From Phycisphaerae bacterium (lineage in GTDB: Bacteria > Planctomycetota > Phycisphaerae > UBA1845 > JAFGLZ01): a stretch of 64,000 bases of DNA. The notes under the pieces were generated by a model. That model saw nothing but the letters and a program-made list of their open reading frames with translations, did no database searches and was not told the origin of the DNA. Positions within the stretch are counted from its first letter, which is position 1; the number at the start of each line of letters is the position of its first letter. A program made the translations under genes and the position numbers. This document shows, piece by piece, positions 8,654-16,986 of the stretch. The stretch lies in the NCBI GenBank assembly GCA_016927755.1, contig JAFGLZ010000218.1:1-64000 (forward strand), in the 5' to 3' direction.

Positions 8654-10066
8654 TCAGGGCGCGGCGGGGTTGTCGGCTCCGTCTTTCGGGGCGCCGATGG
8701 GGAGCATCTCGATCTGTTGAGCCCCGTCCGGCGCCTTGAAGGTGAACAGGTCCTTTTCGAACGCGGGGGACGGGTTCCATCTTTCGATCGTCGCGGTGTA
8801 TCGCGGCTCGGACGTCTCGTTCTTGTAGTGAATGGCGAGCTTTCGCGGCCAGGGCCGGTCTCCGGTTTGGATCCAGATTTCCCAGTCGATGCTTTCTTTC
8901 GAGAAGGCCAGGTGATGACAGGTGTGCGGGCCGACCTTGTGCTCGCCGACGTAGGTGCCGCGGCCGATCCGATCGGCGTGGGAGCCGAACACGTCGGCGT
9001 AGAACAGATCGGCCAGCGGCAGGGTCATGCCGTAACGTTTGTGAAGCATGTCGAGCGTGGCGTCGATGGTTCCGGGGGTCTCGATGCGGCTGTAGAGGTT
9101 GCTCGCGCGGTCGAGGACGGTCAGCGTCTTGCCGTCGTACCAGACGCGTTTGTCGATCTCGTCGCCCTTGGCGTCGGCGACGACGGCGTTGGGGCGTTGG
9201 ACGTAGATCGTGCGCTCGTTGGCGACCTCGATCTTCTGGCCGGACTCCGTGACCATCTCGATGGTTTCGCTCGCCCCCATGATGAAGCGGTCGAGCTGGG
9301 CCAGGTGCTTGCTCATTTGCATGAGGATCGCCAGCGGGTCGGGCGTGGCGACTTGCGCGGCGGGGGCCTCGGCGGGCTTGGAGGACGCGCCTTCGGGAGG
9401 CGGAACGACGACGTATCCATCTTTTCCTTCCTGCTGGCCCTTGGTGTAGTAGGTGTCGCCGTCGTCCCGGTAGTAGGTTCTGCCGTCGACGTCCTCGGTT
9501 TCGTACTCGGGCGGCAGGTCCTCGACGTAGGCGCCTTCGGGCGGGTAGACCTCGTAGTACCAGAGGCCTCCGGCGTAGTAGTAGGGCCAGTAGTATTTGT
9601 GGTGGTGACGATAGTAGAGCTTTCCGGCGATGAGGGCCTTGGCGCAGCCGTCGGGTAGCCTGTCGACGGGGGGACGGGGGGGTCTGCGGGCGGGAAGCTG
9701 TGCGGGTCGAGGCATCTGGGGGAGCTCAAAGTAGGTTCCCCGCGCGGGCAAGACCGTCGGGGTGGGGCGCTGTCGGACGGAGCCGTAGTCGGCGGGCGGA
9801 CGGTAGTATCTTGGTCGAGATGGCTCGATCGGCTGCATCGGGCGGGGGTACGTCGGCTGTCTGGGCGCGTATCGCATGCTCGCTCTGCTGCCTCCGTAGG
9901 CGGGCGCGCCGTGGAATCCTCCTCCACCACCGCCCCGGAATCCCCCGCCGCCTCTGGCGCCCCCTCCTCCTCCACGCGCGGCGAACGATTCCCGCGTCAC
10001 GGTCTGCAGTCCGAGAGCGATGATGCCCGCGAGAAGGAACCGGTTTCGATGGGACAGAATCATCAT
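8654..10066 (-). CDS. Exported DUF6515/DUF2092 protein with Gly-rich N-terminus
   Basis: The 470-residue protein starts with a signal peptide (about residues 1-29, ending SFA-A), followed by a Gly/Arg-rich low-complexity stretch (about 31-60), a Pro/Arg-rich linker, a Tyr-rich DUF6515-like domain (about 140-230) and a DUF2092 domain (about 240-455). Both domains recur in the gene at 5969-7681 with the same order, so the two are paralogues. The gene begins 9 bp downstream of the RND pump stop codon, a strong sign of one transcript. ATG 10066 or the ATG immediately after it is the start. The Gly-rich segment may be a cell-surface or cell-wall contact region. Confidence 0.8.
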   Translation of the reverse strand: MMILSHRNRFLLAGIIALGLQTVTRESFAARGGGGGARGGGGFRGGGGGGFHGAPAYGGSRASMRYAPRQPTYPRPMQPIEPSRPRYYRPPADYGSVRQRPTPTVLPARGTYFELPQMPRPAQLPARRPPRPPVDRLPDGCAKALIAGKLYYRHHHKYYWPYYYAGGLWYYEVYPPEGAYVEDLPPEYETEDVDGRTYYRDDGDTYYTKGQQEGKDGYVVVPPPEGASSKPAEAPAAQVATPDPLAILMQMSKHLAQLDRFIMGASETIEMVTESGQKIEVANERTIYVQRPNAVVADAKGDEIDKRVWYDGKTLTVLDRASNLYSRIETPGTIDATLDMLHKRYGMTLPLADLFYADVFGSHADRIGRGTYVGEHKVGPHTCHHLAFSKESIDWEIWIQTGDRPWPRKLAIHYKNETSEPRYTATIERWNPSPAFEKDLFTFKAPDGAQQIEMLPIGAPKDGADNPAAP

Positions 10067-10075
10067 TTCCGTGCC

Positions 10076-13000
10076 CTACTCAGTCGTCGTGGTGGCCTCG
10101 GGTGATTGCTCCGGCGACGGCAGCCGGAAGAAACACGCGTAGAGGACCGGGATCAGGACCATCGTCAGGATCGAACCGAAGGCCAGGCCGAACATGATCG
10201 TCACCGCGAGGGCGACCCAGAAGACGTCCTGGAGGAGCGGGATCACGCCGAGGACGGTCGTGCCGGCCGCGAGCATGACGGGTCGCAGACGACAGATCGC
10301 CGAGTCCATGACGGCCTGATAGGCGGGCTTTCCGGCGGCCAGCTCGATGTTGACCTGGTCGAGCAGCACGATGGCGTTCTTGATCATCATGCCGGCGAGG
10401 CTCATCGCGCCGAGCAGGGCGACGAAGCCGAACGGCTGGCGCGTGACCAGCAGGCCGACGGTGATACCGATCAATGCGAAGGGGATCGCGCAGACGATGA
10501 TGATCGGCGGGCGATAGGCGTTGAACAGCGCCACGACGATCATCGCCATGATGAGGACGGCGGGGATGACGCCTGGTATGAGCGAGGCTTGCGCGTCCCT
10601 CGAGTCCTTGTATTCGGAATCCCATTCGAGCGCGTACCCGGGTGGAAGCGGCATCTTCTCGATGGCGTCGACGACGTCGGCGCGGAGCTCGGAGGCCAGA
10701 TTGACGGGGACCGCCTGGACGGTGACGGCCCTGCGCCGGTCGAATCGCCAGATGATGGGGTCTTCCCATTCGACGCCGACGGAGCTCGTGACCTGGGTGA
10801 GGGGGACGGACCGGCTCGAGAAGGAGGGACGGACCTGGACGATGTCGATGTTGTTGGCGAAGTCTCGGCGTTCGACCTCGACGTTTCGCAGGATGATCGG
10901 GAGCATCTTGTCTTCCTCGCGGAAGGTGCCGACGGGGAGTCCGTCGTACGCTCGTCGGGTGGCGTCTGCGACGTCCTTGCGGGTTACGCCGGTCCAGCGT
11001 CCTCGTTTCTGGTCGTATTCGGCCACCATCTTCTTGACGCGCTGCCGCCAGTTGGTTCGAACGATGCGTGCCTCGGGGCTGGCCGAGACGATGGCCTCGG
11101 CTTGCTCGCCCAGGGCTCGTAGCGTGTTGGGGTCGGCGATGGCGGGGCCGCTGAAACGGGCCTCGAACGACCAGGTGTTGCTCGGTCCGAGGCCGTATTT
11201 CCGGATGATCACGCGGGCGCCGGCGACGTTCTGGTCGATCCATGCCTGCATCTCGGGAATGAGCGCCTTGACGCCCTCGTATCCGCGCGTATTCACGATG
11301 AGCTGGGCGTAGGACTGATAGGGCTTCTCCGGCTCGACGGGGAGGTAGAATCGGGGCGGCCCCATGCCGATGAAGGCGCTGACGCACTCGGCCATGGGGT
11401 GCTCCATCAGCTTCTGCTCGATCTTGCGGAGATCGGCCGAGACCTGCTGGATTCGCGTGCCCTCCGGGGCCCAGTAATCGATCATGAATTGGGCGCGCGC
11501 CGAGGACGGGAAGAACATCTGGTTGATGAATCTGAAGCCGAACCCAGAGGCGGCCAGGAGGGCGATCAGGATGCCCAGGACGGGCCAGCGCCGGCGCATC
11601 GCGCGGGCGAGCAGCCCGCGGAACTTTCGATAGAAGCCGCTGGAGTACAAGGCGTCCTCGTCGAGCGTTCCTTTCGGGGTGGGCAGCATGGCGACGCACA
11701 TGACCGGGGTGATCGTGACCGACAAGACCCAACTAATCATGAGGGAAATCGCGACGACCTGGAACAGGGACGCGCAGTACTCGCCGGCGCCCTCCTCGGA
11801 GGCGTAGATCGGGTAGAAGGCCATGACGGCCACGATCGTCGCGCCGAGCAGGGGCATGGAGGGCTGGGTGGCGGCCTCGACGGCCGCCTTGACGCGATCC
11901 ATCCCGCGCTGCATCCGGGTCAGGACTCCGTCGGCCACGACGATGGCGTTGTCGACCATCATGCCCATGGCGACGATCAGCGCGCCGAGGGACATCCGCT
12001 GGAGGTCGATGCCCCAGAGCTTCATGACGAGGAAGGTGGCGATGATAACGAAGACGAGCCCGCAGACGCCGACGATGAAGGCGGTTCGCAGGCCCATCGC
12101 GACCCAGAGGACGATCAGCACGATGGCGACGGCCTCGGCGAGGCTGATCATGAAGTCGGAAATGGACTGATCCACAAGGTCGGACTGCCAGGCGATTCGC
12201 CTGATCTCGACGCCGACGGGCAGATCGGCGACCATTTCGTTGATGCGCGCGTCCAGGGCGGCGCCGAGGTCGACGATGTTGACGCCCGATCGGTTCGAGA
12301 GCGCCAGCCCGATGGAGGGCCGGCCGTTGTAGCGCATGCGGGCCATCGGCGGCTCGACGTAGCCGCGACGGACGGTTCCCACGTCTCGGACGGTGATGAG
12401 CTCGTCCGTGGCGCCGCCGGTCAGCGATCGGCCGCGAATGACGAGCTGCTCGATCTCCTCGGGGCTTCGAAACTCGCCGGTGGTTTCGATGCGGAGCCGC
12501 TCGTCCTGGACGTCCATGCCGCCGGGCTGGACGATCATGTTCTGCTGGGTGAGGGTGTGCTGGACGTCCTCGAGCGTCAGGCCCAACTGCGAGAGTCTCG
12601 CCTCGGTAACGTCGATGTACATGCACTGTTTCTGAACGCCCCAGGTTTCGACGCGGGCGACGCCCTTCACGAGGCTCAGCTCCTTCTTGAGGGCGTCGAT
12701 GTGCTTCTCGAGCTCGGCGTAGGTGAATCCGTCGCCGACGACGGCCAGCAGGAAGCCGTAGACGTCGCCGAAATCGTCACCGACGACGGGCTTGCCCGCG
12801 CCCGGGGGGAGGCTGCCCTGCACGTCACGGATCTTCTTGCGCAGCTCGTCCCAGATCTGGGGGAGTTGTTTCGAGGGGTACTGGGGCAGGATGTCGATCT
12901 TGATCATCGACAGGCCCGGGCGGGATATCGACTCGATCTGCCTGATCTGGGGCATTTCCTGGATCGCCAGCTCGATCCGATCGGTCACCTCGAGTTCCAC

Positions 13001-13174
13001 CTCCTCGGCCCCGGCGCCGGGATACGTCGTGGTAACGCTGGCGGACTTGACGGTGAACTCGGGGTCCTCCAGTTGCCCGAGCGAGGAGAAGGAGGCGATG
13101 CCACCGACCATGAGCAGTATCGTGGCGAAGACGGTGATCGTCCGTTTCTCGATGGCGACGGCGGCAAGACTCAC
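10076..13174 (-). CDS. RND family efflux pump, inner-membrane subunit
   Basis: This 1032-residue protein is a resistance-nodulation-division transporter, normally a homotrimer in the inner membrane that exports small molecules using the proton gradient. Length, the first transmembrane helix at about residues 9-29, two large extracytoplasmic loops, and the paired six-helix bundles all fit. I chose the GTG at 13174 because it overlaps the TGA of the adaptor gene in a GTGA tetranucleotide, is preceded by GGGGAGG, and puts the first helix at the usual place; an upstream frame to 13360 is only shadow sequence of the adaptor gene. Sequence features are closer to the multidrug/hydrophobic class than to metal pumps, but the substrate is not readable. 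Confidence 0.94.
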   Translation of the reverse strand: MSLAAVAIEKRTITVFATILLMVGGIASFSSLGQLEDPEFTVKSASVTTTYPGAGAEEVELEVTDRIELAIQEMPQIRQIESISRPGLSMIKIDILPQYPSKQLPQIWDELRKKIRDVQGSLPPGAGKPVVGDDFGDVYGFLLAVVGDGFTYAELEKHIDALKKELSLVKGVARVETWGVQKQCMYIDVTEARLSQLGLTLEDVQHTLTQQNMIVQPGGMDVQDERLRIETTGEFRSPEEIEQLVIRGRSLTGGATDELITVRDVGTVRRGYVEPPMARMRYNGRPSIGLALSNRSGVNIVDLGAALDARINEMVADLPVGVEIRRIAWQSDLVDQSISDFMISLAEAVAIVLIVLWVAMGLRTAFIVGVCGLVFVIIATFLVMKLWGIDLQRMSLGALIVAMGMMVDNAIVVADGVLTRMQRGMDRVKAAVEAATQPSMPLLGATIVAVMAFYPIYASEEGAGEYCASLFQVVAISLMISWVLSVTITPVMCVAMLPTPKGTLDEDALYSSGFYRKFRGLLARAMRRRWPVLGILIALLAASGFGFRFINQMFFPSSARAQFMIDYWAPEGTRIQQVSADLRKIEQKLMEHPMAECVSAFIGMGPPRFYLPVEPEKPYQSYAQLIVNTRGYEGVKALIPEMQAWIDQNVAGARVIIRKYGLGPSNTWSFEARFSGPAIADPNTLRALGEQAEAIVSASPEARIVRTNWRQRVKKMVAEYDQKRGRWTGVTRKDVADATRRAYDGLPVGTFREEDKMLPIILRNVEVERRDFANNIDIVQVRPSFSSRSVPLTQVTSSVGVEWEDPIIWRFDRRRAVTVQAVPVNLASELRADVVDAIEKMPLPPGYALEWDSEYKDSRDAQASLIPGVIPAVLIMAMIVVALFNAYRPPIIIVCAIPFALIGITVGLLVTRQPFGFVALLGAMSLAGMMIKNAIVLLDQVNIELAAGKPAYQAVMDSAICRLRPVMLAAGTTVLGVIPLLQDVFWVALAVTIMFGLAFGSILTMVLIPVLYACFFRLPSPEQSPEATTTTE

Positions 13175-14436
13175 TGGGACACCTCCCCGGCCTCGTCGGT
13201 CAGCAGGCGGACTTCCTGGCCGTCCTCGAGATAGTGAGCGCCGGCGATGGCGATCCATTCGCCTGATTGGAGGCCCTGGACGAGCATGCCGGTAGCGGAG
13301 AGCTTGCCGGGCTTGACCTCGCGGCGTTTGACCGTCTTGGTCTTCTCGTCGATGACCCAAACGGATTTCTTGCCGTCCTTGTCCGAGACGATTGCGGTGA
13401 CGGGGACCTCGAATCCCGCGACGGCGACGTCGTCGGGCAGTTTGCCCTTGCCCTGGGCGGTGCCGGACATGCCGGGGAGGATCTTGGCGTCCTTGGGCTG
13501 ATCCATGATCAGCGTGACGGGATAGGTGCGCGTGGTTTCGGACGCCTCGGCGCCGATCTCCTTGATCTTGGCCTTGAACTCCCGGTCGGGCAGCGCCTCG
13601 AACCGGCAGATGGCCTCGGTGGCGTATTTGGCGTAGCTGATGAGGCCTTCGGGGATGTCGACGACCATCTCGATCTTGGAGGTGTCCAGCAGGCGGACGA
13701 TCGGCTCTTTGGCCTGGACGGTCTGGAAGTTCTCGACGTACTTGACGGCGATGGTGCCCTCGAAGGGGGCCTTGAGAGTGGTGTAGGCAAGCTGATCCTT
13801 GGCTGCGTCGACGGCGGCCTCGAGCGACTTGATCTCGGCCTTCTTGGCGTCGATGTCTTCCTTTCGAGCGCCGGTCTGGCCGATGCGGAGATTCTCCCTG
13901 ACATGGCGGAGCTTGGCCTCGGCGCTGTCTCGCTCCTCAATGGTTCGGGTGACCTCGATCGTGGCGGCGGCGCCCTTCTTGTCGAGATCCATGATGCGGT
14001 CGTATTCCTTCTGCCACCGCTTCATGACGGCCTCGGCGCTCTGGAGGGCGGCCTTGAGCTGCTCGATCTCTTCCGGTCGGGCGCCCGCGGACATCGCCTC
14101 GAGTTGGGCCGTGGCTTTCGCCAGCTCGGCTTGAGAGCTGAGGAGCTGGACCTCGAAGTCTCGAGGATCGATCTTGGCCAGGACGTCTCCTTTCTTGGCT
14201 TGATCGCCGACCTTGACGGGCAGGGCGATCAGGGGTCCGGAGACTCGAAAGGAGAGATTGACCTCTTCGGTGGCCTTGGCCCGTCCCGGGAACTTGCGTC
14301 CGGCGAAGACGGTGATGTCGCCGACCTTCATTGCCTTGACGGGGCGGACGGGCTTGTCGGGCGGGGGCTGCTCGCATCCCCAGAGGCCAAGGGCCGTGCA
14401 ATGGCCGAGGAAGAGGAGGACGAATCGTCTCTTCAT
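13171..14436 (-). CDS. RND efflux periplasmic adaptor (HlyD/MFP family lipoprotein)
   Basis: The 421-residue protein joins the RND pump to an outer-membrane channel. It has a lipoprotein signal peptide ending in ALGLWGC (lipidated C21), a split biotinyl-lipoyl-like domain (residues about 60-85 and 215-235) around a long helical hairpin rich in Ala, Glu and Lys (about 90-210), then beta-barrel and membrane-proximal domains. It is the first gene of the minus-strand cluster and its stop overlaps the pump's start by 4 bp, so translation is coupled. No outer-membrane TolC-type gene follows; three DUF2092 proteins occupy that position instead. Confidence 0.93.
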   Translation of the reverse strand: MKRRFVLLFLGHCTALGLWGCEQPPPDKPVRPVKAMKVGDITVFAGRKFPGRAKATEEVNLSFRVSGPLIALPVKVGDQAKKGDVLAKIDPRDFEVQLLSSQAELAKATAQLEAMSAGARPEEIEQLKAALQSAEAVMKRWQKEYDRIMDLDKKGAAATIEVTRTIEERDSAEAKLRHVRENLRIGQTGARKEDIDAKKAEIKSLEAAVDAAKDQLAYTTLKAPFEGTIAVKYVENFQTVQAKEPIVRLLDTSKIEMVVDIPEGLISYAKYATEAICRFEALPDREFKAKIKEIGAEASETTRTYPVTLIMDQPKDAKILPGMSGTAQGKGKLPDDVAVAGFEVPVTAIVSDKDGKKSVWVIDEKTKTVKRREVKPGKLSATGMLVQGLQSGEWIAIAGAHYLEDGQEVRLLTDEAGEVSQ

Positions 14437-14862
14437 AGTGCACCTACCCTACAGAATGACGTGATCTCGCTGACTTGTCCCGTTCGTCTCGGAGCCTGGC
14501 GACCGGCCTGCTCTGTCGCGAGCACTCGGGAGAAGGTACGGACTAGGCCTCGCCAGCCAAGTTTGACATTTTCGGTTCGATTAGTTAGCGTTGCGCCGCC
14601 TCAGGTTAGACTGGCCGGGGAGTCTGGTCAATACCCTTTCACGACCCGTCCAGACTGGTCACAGATAGGATGGTGGGCGCTTTCCATAACTTCCTCGGCG
14701 GAATAGTCTTTTTGGATTTGGGGTCGTCTGGGGCGAGGCGATCGGTTTGCGCCATGGTCATTCGGCGGCGTGGCAGGGCAAGCATTGGCACATAGACAAT
14801 GGGCTTCTCGATGCAGGATCCGTAACTCGTGGGCATCCAAGCGCGTAAAACGGAGTTTCACT
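14437..14862. other. Divergent intergenic region
   Basis: These 426 bases separate the efflux operon (minus) from the DUF4136 lipoproteins (plus) and should hold promoters for both. A perfect TTGACA is at 14563-14568 on the + strand, but the hexamer 17 bp further on (TAGCGT) is a poor -10 element. I see no gene, RNA or clear terminator here. Confidence 0.4.
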
Positions 14863-15405
14863 GTGACGCGACATGACGCACTGTTGGGGTTGCTGGCCGT
14901 TGTGGGGCTGAACGGGTGCTCGACGATGCCGATGGACGTGCGATCCGCCCATGCACCAGAGGCCGAGTTTCCACGGCGGGGAGACAGTTATGCTTGGCTG
15001 AGTATGCCCGGGAATCGTCTGAAGGACCCTCGGATCGACCCGGCGAAGCTTGATGCGCGGGTCAAGGGGGCCGTTGAGAGTGAACTGGCGGCCAAGGGCT
15101 ACGTGAAGACCGAGACGGGGAGCCCGGTCTTCCTGGTTGGATACCACGCCGTCCTGGCCGAGAGTCTGAAACCCTCGATCATCGCGAAGAAGTACGGGAT
15201 CGGCGCGGGCCTATGGGGCGATTCGCTGGGGCCGGACTTCGAGAAGGGGACTTTGATCATTGACGTGGTCAGTCCGAAGACGCGGAAGCTGATCTGGCGC
15301 GGACTTGCCGAGACGGAGGTGGATCTTTCCGTGCAGGATGCGGAGAAGGATCGGAGGTCCGCCGAGGCGGTTCGTCGCATTCTCGAGCAGTTTCCGCCGA
15401 AGTGA
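14863..15405 (+). CDS. DUF4136 lipoprotein (1)
   Basis: A 180-residue predicted lipoprotein. From the GTG at 14863 (ribosome binding site CGGAG at 14851-14855) the signal peptide runs to the lipobox GLNGC, giving a lipidated cysteine at about residue 17. The rest is a DUF4136-like domain with the pattern WGDSLGPDFEKGTLIIDV and KLIWRGLAE, and it ends in FPPK. The next gene is a clear paralogue, so this is a tandem duplication. DUF4136 proteins are outer-membrane or periplasmic lipoproteins of unknown role. Longer in-frame starts back to 14770 would bury the signal peptide and are less likely. Confidence 0.82.
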   Translation: MTRHDALLGLLAVVGLNGCSTMPMDVRSAHAPEAEFPRRGDSYAWLSMPGNRLKDPRIDPAKLDARVKGAVESELAAKGYVKTETGSPVFLVGYHAVLAESLKPSIIAKKYGIGAGLWGDSLGPDFEKGTLIIDVVSPKTRKLIWRGLAETEVDLSVQDAEKDRRSAEAVRRILEQFPPK

Positions 15406-15524
15406 GCGAGTGCGGGCGCGGACTCTCCACTGGGGGCGATCTTGTTTGGGGCGCATGTTGCTGGATGTCGGCGCAGCGCTGATGTACCATCTGTCCGGAA
15501 CGCCGGATGATAGGAGGCCGATCC

Positions 15525-16085
15525 ATGGCATACGCACGACTGATCTTGGGTGGATTGATGATCGCGGTCGCGGTCGGGTGTGAATCGACGTCGGGCCCGA
15601 CGGACAAGATCACGATCCACACGGACTCGGCCCCCGGCGCGCGGATTCCGCCGACGGGCAAGTACTCCTGGTCGAGTCAATTGGGCAAGCTGCCCGAGGG
15701 TCAGGGCATCGACAAGGCCAAGGTCGGCATTCGCGTTCGCGAGGCGGTGGAGAGGCATTTGGGCTCGAAGGGCTATGAGCTGAAGGGCGTGGGATACCAG
15801 GTCGACTTCCTCGTGGCGTATGAGGTCATCTTGGAGGGCGATCTCGACCCGGCGGCGCTGGCCCAGCGCAAGGGCTACGGCACGGAAGACTGGGGAGACG
15901 AGCTCGGTCAGAAGTACGAGAAGGGCTCGCTCGTCATTGACGTGCTGGACCCGAAGACGAACAAGCTGATTTGGCGCGGGGTTGCGGATGCCGAGCTCGC
16001 CGTGGTGGCCACGGAGGAGCAGAAGCGCAAACGGGTCGACGAAGCGGTCAAGCGGATCCTCCAGAAGTTCCCGCCGAAGCAGTGA
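15525..16085 (+). CDS. DUF4136 lipoprotein (2)
   Basis: A 186-residue paralogue of the preceding gene. The ATG at 15525 has AGGAGG at 15512-15517; an ATG at 15507 lies upstream of that site and is less likely. The signal peptide ends in a Gly-Cys lipobox (AVAVGC). The domain has the same patterns as its neighbour (WGDELGQKYEKGSLVIDV, KLIWRGVAD) and ends FPPKQ. Function unknown; same-strand spacing to the channel gene 24 bp downstream suggests cotranscription with it. Confidence 0.82.
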   Translation: MAYARLILGGLMIAVAVGCESTSGPTDKITIHTDSAPGARIPPTGKYSWSSQLGKLPEGQGIDKAKVGIRVREAVERHLGSKGYELKGVGYQVDFLVAYEVILEGDLDPAALAQRKGYGTEDWGDELGQKYEKGSLVIDVLDPKTNKLIWRGVADAELAVVATEEQKRKRVDEAVKRILQKFPPKQ

Positions 16086-16109
16086 TTCGTTCGGGGCGCG
16101 ACTGAGCCC

Positions 16110-16841
16110 ATGGAGACGAAGCCGCAAACGCCTGAAGAGTCCTCGCAGCCGGTCCTGCCCTGGATGCAGCGCACGCGGCTGAAGGGGAGATGCCTTCCCT
16201 TGCTCGTGTCGCTGGGCGTCCTGTTGGTACTGTATCCGTACGTCGAGGAGGGGCATGAGGCCACGACGTTGATGAGCCTGATGTTTTCGCTGGTGCCGCT
16301 GGCGGGCGTGTACGCGGTGAGCGACAAGCGATGGCACATCATCGTGGCGATCATCCTGGCGGTCCCCTTCCTAGGTTACCACTGGTTTGGCGGGATCCTT
16401 ACCCAGACGAACCGCCCGATCTGGCTCTACTCCGGACCTCTGGCCTTTTATACCTTCACCACGATCACGATTTTCTCGCACGTGCTCAGGGGGACGTCGA
16501 TCTCCGACGACAAGCTCTACGGGGCGGTCAGCGTTTACGTGCTCATCGGACTGACGTTCATGACGGCCTACTCGTTGCTGGAGCACGTGGAGCCGGGCAG
16601 CTTCTTCATCGATCACGAGCGCGATCCCGATCGCGTGTTGAGCCACACGGACATGCTGTACTTCAGTTTCGCGACGCTGACGACGGTGGGCTACGGCGAC
16701 ATGACGCCCGTGACGAGCAAGGCGAGGTCTCTGGCGATGCTGGAGGCGATTCTCGGCCCGCTCTTCATTGCGATCTTGATCGCGCGTCTCGTGGGTTCGG
16801 CCAGGGCCGGCGGCGCCGCGACGAGGAGCGGCGACGGCTGA
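16110..16841 (+). CDS. Two-pore-domain-type K+ channel protein
   Basis: The 243-residue membrane protein ends with a pore module: a P-loop with the potassium selectivity signature TVGYGD at residues 192-197, followed by a final hydrophobic helix (about 208-230). Four or five more hydrophobic segments precede it (about 30-45, 53-70, 78-94, 107-122, 135-155), more than the two of the simplest channels. There is no cytoplasmic RCK/TrkA domain; the tail is a short basic/glycine stretch. It would carry K+ across the inner membrane. The histidine kinase gene follows on the same strand. Confidence 0.87.
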   Translation: METKPQTPEESSQPVLPWMQRTRLKGRCLPLLVSLGVLLVLYPYVEEGHEATTLMSLMFSLVPLAGVYAVSDKRWHIIVAIILAVPFLGYHWFGGILTQTNRPIWLYSGPLAFYTFTTITIFSHVLRGTSISDDKLYGAVSVYVLIGLTFMTAYSLLEHVEPGSFFIDHERDPDRVLSHTDMLYFSFATLTTVGYGDMTPVTSKARSLAMLEAILGPLFIAILIARLVGSARAGGAATRSGDG

Positions 16842-16986
16842 CCCGGACGACCCGAGCTCACTCGAGTCGGGACAGGAGTGATCAGTCATCAGCGGTGACA
16901 CGCGCCAGCAGGGTGGAGCGACGGGAGGTCCGGTTCGAACGGTACGGTGGGCCAAGTCGCTTCAGTTCAAGATCGTCGCGGGTCTC

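Noticed and set aside
14563..14591. TTGACA as a strong promoter for the DUF4136 genes
   Set aside because: The -10 hexamer at the right distance is TAGCGT, a poor match, and the site is about 270 bp from the gene.
11399..14706. Long + strand open frames (611 and 479 codons) over the RND pump and adaptor genes
   Set aside because: Antisense shadows with biased composition; the minus-strand frames carry all family motifs.
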